Shown here one piece after another: positions 59,171-64,000 of a stretch of 64,000 nt of DNA. Origin of the DNA: Voacanga thouarsii (taxonomy: Eukaryota > Streptophyta > Magnoliopsida > Gentianales > Apocynaceae); the NCBI GenBank assembly GCA_026120185.1, contig JANUWF010001224.1:372001-436000 (forward strand), written 5' to 3'. The position numbers and the translations under genes were made by a program. The notes below the pieces were generated by a model that did no database searches, was not told where the DNA came from, and saw only the letters and a program-made list of their open reading frames with translations. Position 1 is the stretch's first letter; each line of letters opens with the position of its first letter.

Positions 59171-61268
59171 AATAAGAGAAAGATTGAGAGATAGCACTTA
59201 GGAAGCCCAAAATCTCAAGTCTTCTTGCCTCCTTGCCTTCTTTGATGCTTTTCCCTCAGTGAATTATGTTTTTTGTGTAGTATATTGATTTATATTCTAA
59301 ATTTGGACAATAATATAGAGTAACTAAATTTTCATGGATTGAATTTGAAAAGTTAACATTGCCATTGGATCAATTTACAACTTTCTAAACTCGTCAAGAG
59401 TGTTGCACGACCTATATGCACGGGCATGCATCTTGGCCATACATTCTTGTTTCCAAGATGTCTTGATAGTGGCATAGGCAAGATGCACGATCGTGGCCAT
59501 GCACCCTGCATAGTCACATGCACAGCTATACCTCTGGTCGTGCATTTAGCAGAGCAATATTTTCTCTTAAATTTTTTAAACTTCTGGGGCTAAAATTATT
59601 CCCTTGTATGCATAGGCACATGCACCACTTCGTTGTACATATCATCTAGAACTTCTCTACTTTGTATGGCTAGATGCATGGCCATTGTAGAAACACATAA
59701 AATACTATTTAAGTACATGTTCCTAGACCTCAAATTCTTAGGCAATCATTCCAAATACAAAAATACATCCTTTAAACCAACGTTCTACTCATTTTTCCTC
59801 AAGAAACCTAAGACATAAAAGAACACATATTAAGTAGAAAACCATCCCTTATCATACAAAATCATGCACAAAAATATAAGGAAAAAGACTATAAAATGTT
59901 ACTAATTCATGCCTTTCAAATATCCCCACACTTAACTTTTTGCACATCCTCAGGCAAAACGATTTTTCAAGAAGATTGAAGACAAGAAATTCCAATTTTG
60001 CAAATGTATGGTAGAGATGCTATCTTTTTCTCTTCACAATGAAAAATGCCCTAACATCCATTCAATAAAAACATTTAATTTGAACTAATGTATTAGATCA
60101 AATATATCTAAGGCCATCGAAGTTAGTTTAAATAAGTTTACATTCATTCAATGTATTCCACTCTTCTCTTTGATCAAAACATGTAAACAATGCTAATCAT
60201 ATAAGGTAGGCATATAAAACTAATTTTAAGTATTTTTCACTTTGTGCTTGTCTAAACTACTACAAATTAGACGGAAAACTGGGACATTTTTTACACTCAA
60301 GCTAATGCAATCGGAAAAGACACTTGCATTGCATTTTCTTTTTTTTTTTTAACCATTTTTTCTTCAAATTTTTTTTTCACACACTCTCTTTTTTTTATAT
60401 ATATTTATCATTATTTTTTGTCTTTGGATTTATAGCCTCAAGTGAGTGCATTTTGCTCCATCTCACTATATTGGCCCCCTTTCATTTTTTTTTTTTTTTA
60501 CTCAAGAGAATGCAACCTGTTTCGAGCACTTGCACCTCATTTTTTTTTTTTATCCTATTTACTTAAACCCAAATTTAGGCCTAGTTTAGACAACGTTTTC
60601 AATCAAAATTAGCATATATACCATACTTATATTCAATAATCACTTATATGAATTTTTTAAAGTTGAAAGCTTCATACATCTAATAAAAGTGAACAAGGTT
60701 AAACCAAATTCTCAAAACTTGGTTATCTCCAACCTAATATAAAAGTTTAATAAAAATCAATTTAATCAAATAAATATCAAGAAATATTTCCAAGTTAAAA
60801 AAATGAAATTAAATCCATTAATTTTTGTTTTAAAATGTAAAAAATATTGTCCAAAATTCCTTAAAAAGACTTAGAAAAATACTTGGAAAAACTTTTGAAA
60901 TTCCACCCCCGCGCTTAAACCATACATTGTCCTCAATAGATGAAAAATAAAGCAAGAAAGCATAGCTAAAGATAACTTCAAAAGATAAAAGTGAAAGGAA
61001 AAGAAATACTTCTTAAATCAAATATACTCCAAGATTGCCATTTGGAAATAAAGCTCCGAGTAGTTGCACTGAGATTCCATTGAAAGCAGCAAAGACAAAC
61101 AAGAACTAAATTTTATCATTTAGTACATAGCTAAAAGAAAAAGAAATTCAAATAAAAATAACACAAAGAAACCTAATCTAGAAAACTCGCAAACTACCTA
61201 GAAAAATGAAAATACATCAAAAGGAAAAAAAAAAATGAAAGATAAACAAGCAACTAAATCTCTTAATC
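59171..61268 (-). other. Non-coding flank of plant-retrotransposon ORF
   Basis: No coding domain. Two minus-strand phrases familiar from gypsy (Athila/Tat-type) untranslated regions occur: taagtgtgggg (about 59927-59937) and gaggacaatgtatggtttaa followed by gcgcgggggtgg (about 60903-60934). 59400-59690 has irregular gtgcatggcc-like repeats and 60330-60560 is T-rich. The start at 59171 may continue the leader interrupted at 52214. Confidence 0.5.
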
Positions 61269-62260
61269 TCATGCATTCGAATGAGGTTGATCATCATGCG
61301 TTGGTTCATCTTCTTGAGGAGCCTTCGGTAGGCTAGCTTGGGAAGAAGTCCCTGCACTAAAATAAGAAGGTCATGGAGTGCTAGTAAAATGAACAGAGGT
61401 AAAATAAGAATACAAATTGGACTCTATCCATCCCATATATGCATCTATATTATCTAATCTTTATCCTAGAAAATCCATTCTTTGGTTGTATTGACCTTGC
61501 ATAGCATCCATCCTGTGATATAAAGCACTAAATCCTTGGTTCGTACTAGTTCTCATATCTTCCAACACAAGCATAACGAGTGCAAAATTATCTCCCGAAG
61601 ATGAAGGTGGCACCGATGGAGGAGGCTCAACATGTTCTTCTTGTTCATCCATAGGCAACTCTGCTTCTTTCTTAACCACCATTCCCTCCAAAACATAAAT
61701 ATTTTGTCCCACTTTTCTTACTAAATGCATTTGGGTAGTGTATGAAAATTTAAGGGAATCACAGTCATAGTTACTTCCAATCTTATATGATCACGAATAA
61801 GTCCCGAATTCTTTTCCAAATGAGTAAAGTAAGGAAGTCCACATAAAGTACCTCACTTAGATATAACCAGATTATCAAGATAGGATGCAAAAGGGATAGT
61901 GATATTAGTGTGAGTACATGACATAATAAACCACAGGTGATATAAATCTCTCTAAGTCACAACTCTATTATTTTCTTTCCTACCCCCAATGGTATGTGCA
62001 ATAAGTCTATATAGGTATCTAACAATAGACGAGGAAAATTGGCTACTTTTAGGATGTGAGCCCTCTAAACGGGTCCAATAGTGTTTGCAGGAAAAAAATT
62101 AATCCTTTCTAAGTCATTATTGAAATCATACCTAATAGGAACATTATCTCTTGCGACATAAAAATCTAAGGCCATACCAAATTGATTTAAAGATGTGTTG
62201 TAATTTTGGCAACATAAACAGAAACTAGTGGTATGAACATTATCAAGTTTCAAGCATTCT
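61269..62260 (-). pseudogene. Plant gypsy (Athila/Tat-type) additional ORF remnant
   Basis: Minus-strand, frame-broken. Recognisable parts: 'FGMALDFYVARDNVPIRYDF' and 'RINFFPANTIG' (62065-62253), 'RYLYRLIAHTIGG' (about 62010), 'LWFIMSCTHTNITIPFA' and 'GLPYFTHLE' (about 61800-61950). Then comes the best open part, 61461-61730 ('MHLVRKVGQNIYVLEGMVVK', a Pro/Ser linker, 'DMRTSTNQGFSALYHRMDAM'), and a tail ending at 61269. This layout resembles the 'putative plant transposon protein' ORFs of Athila/Tat-group gypsy elements. Function unknown. No RT or gag nearby. Confidence 0.6.
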
Positions 62261-62847
62261 CTGTTAAAAACTTAAGTCCTAAGAAATTAAAGCATCAAAT
62301 TCCCATACTCGGGCTCTAAATATCAAAGAAAAGCTCCCAACTTGAGTTATATAACAAGCCTTGAATCTCATAATTTATGCCTAAGTGTTAGAGGATGTAT
62401 TAGTCAACATATCGGTTTGGCTAAAATGATCTACCCCTAAGCCTCTCAAATCTTTCTCTATTTTCTTGGTTAGTGAATTCGAACTTTACCTAGAACCTAA
62501 ACTACTTCCCCTTCTAACTACATATTTCCTTTTTGAGTGCCATGAAGAAGGAAAAGTTTTAAAGTGAAAAGATATCTTAGAAAGAAAAATGCAAGATGAA
62601 GTGAATGATGGCTCAAAAGGCTATTAAAGGATGGTAATTATCTTTAAAGACCAAGCAAGAATAGCTTGAGTAAATGACTTATACAACCCTCTCAACAATC
62701 TTTATGATCATGTCCATAGTATATCAATTATTAAAACACAATGCCTCCACAATTTCCTCCGTAACAAACATAATTGGCACACCACTTTTCCACCAACACA
62801 ACTCCACACAAATACCACAAGTTAAAGCATCAATTTGTGGCCATGAA
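62261..62847. other. Nothing recognised
   Basis: AT-rich, no domain, repeat or terminus that I can support. ORFs at 62674-62912 overlap on opposite strands and look like chance. It probably continues the retrotransposon remnant on its left. Confidence 0.5.
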
Positions 62848-64000
62848 TGTACGATTTCTAAATTAATTAAACAGATTAAACGCAGCGGAAAATAGCAAGA
62901 AATCCAAGCCATGGATCACGGGTTTGCAGTAGAAACGAGAAAAAGAGAAGATCACGCTTATTACCTCTTGAAGTCGGAATTTAAGATTTTCTTGTTCCAA
63001 GAACGCAGGCGCGATCCAGATCACAAAATCGGTTCACAGTAGCTCAACTGAAGTCCAAGAAAGAACTCCCTCTAATGATAATCCACACAAGGTCGAACGC
63101 TCACAATCTCACAATTCTATGCTAGTAGAATTTAGGAGGCTAGGGTTTGATTAATAAGAGAGAGACGGCTAGGGTTTGATCAAGAGAGAGGCAGAGAAAC
63201 GGTTTCTCTGTTATTGCGTGAATAGTCTGTGTCTCTTACCCCAAGGAAACCGTTTCCTTATAGTTATAGATTTATAATTACCGTCAATTGTAACTTAGTC
63301 CTTCAACGTCCAATTGTCAACAAATTGGTCCTTGAAGTTTACTTAATTACAATTAGGTCACATGAATTATAACAAACTTATAATTCACCTATAAATATAT
63401 TCCCTTCTCTTAATTAACCCCACAATATTATCAAATAATATATTTGAGCATTCAAACCTTTATTGTGTGTGACCCATTAGGTTTCCTGGTCTTATTGGTA
63501 GCATAATATGAATTAATTCTAATAATATTAGAATTAATAATCCTTAATAAAATAAAGGATTAAATTTATTAATTTTCTAATTAATAAATCCATATTTAGC
63601 ATATCAAGAACGACATCTAGCAATGACTCTTGACCACCCAAAAGTCCAGAAAGTCAAGTGGCTTGACATGAACCTTTCAATAGCAAATTATCAGTGCAAT
63701 AAACTCCTTTCACCATACAATATCTCATTCAGTCTAGAGCATGGAATTAGTGCTAACTCCCTCCAGAATATTATTAATTCTGGCCCGAATATTTTAGTAC
63801 TTGTTCAAGAAATCCATTACTCGATGTGTGTATAAATTGGAACCATTTCCATCACATAGTCGCCTTGGCCAAGGACTTCATGAGTAATGATTTCTACAAG
63901 TGGCCTTGAGATATACTCTCCTACTATTAGGAGTGGTGAATCCTTTATTGACTTTCTCAACTACTTTCGTTTACTTTACGTTGTACCCAATATCCATCCC
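62848..64000 (-). repeat. copia LTR, cut by window end
   Basis: Plus view starts TGTACGATTTC and aligns with the copia-1/-2 LTRs, including ctactttcgtttac at the window end. No PBS lies on its left, so it is the outer end of a 3' LTR of a minus-strand element continuing beyond the window, or a solo LTR. Left flank is atgaa. Confidence 0.85.

Noticed and set aside
60324..60566. Phe-rich 80-codon ORF resembling a membrane protein
   Set aside because: Translation of T-rich low-complexity sequence.

Overview
The window looks like nuclear heterochromatic DNA of a flowering plant. It is AT-rich and is filled end to end by decayed plant-type transposable elements: Ty1/copia and Ty3/gypsy LTR retrotransposons, a CACTA (En/Spm) DNA transposon, an Au-type SINE fragment and a hAT-like MITE. 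I found no convincing host gene, functional tRNA, rRNA, CRISPR array or prokaryotic feature. The species cannot be fixed from sequence alone.

Layout. (1) 1-16996: a minus-strand copia element (copia-1), with its 3' LTR cut by the window start, degraded pol and gag, a long leader, a PBS and a 5' LTR. The 5' LTR is split by a gypsy-type solo LTR of about 4.24 kb (7841-16364, TSD agata). That LTR is itself split by an opposite-strand copy of the same family (8961-13236). (2) 16997-20420: a truncated copia LTR and a gypsy element reduced to LTR end, pol C-terminus, PPT and LTR start. (3) 20421-27106: a plus-strand copia element (copia-4) with gag, pol and 3' LTR; a solo LTR of its own family (21147-22947, TSD agtgc) sits in the gag zinc knuckle. 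(4) 27107-31264: LTR/leader remnant of a gypsy/Tat-like element carrying a copia solo LTR (28832-30810, TSD ccttg). (5) 31265-41245: two minus-strand copia bodies (copia-2, copia-3) either side of one LTR. Copia-2 carries a 53-bp Au SINE tail with an 11-bp TSD, and a hAT-like MITE inside a 129-bp tandem repeat. (6) 41267-49284: a CACTA element with 5' terminus, subterminal repeats and a TNP2-type transposase that is one reading frame with nonsense codons and one probable intron; its 3' end is missing. (7) 49285-62847: PPT, LTR and PBS-like site of a second gypsy/Tat-like copy. Its leader is interrupted by two gypsy LTR insertions (52215-54853 and 54859-59165, both next to gaaag) and is followed by a minus-strand plant-retrotransposon ORF. 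(8) 62848-64000: another copia LTR cut by the window end.

Nothing here works as a pathway; the content is a record of nested insertion, LTR-LTR recombination and decay. The most interesting signals are: a tRNA-like (pol III box A/box B) module about 250 bp inside the start of the long gypsy LTRs in four copies; a large inverted repeat made by the nested opposite-strand LTRs; a short pararetrovirus-like RT fragment inside copia-1; two LTRs with internal sequence on both sides; and the antisense ORF downstream of a plus-strand LTR and PBS-like site.
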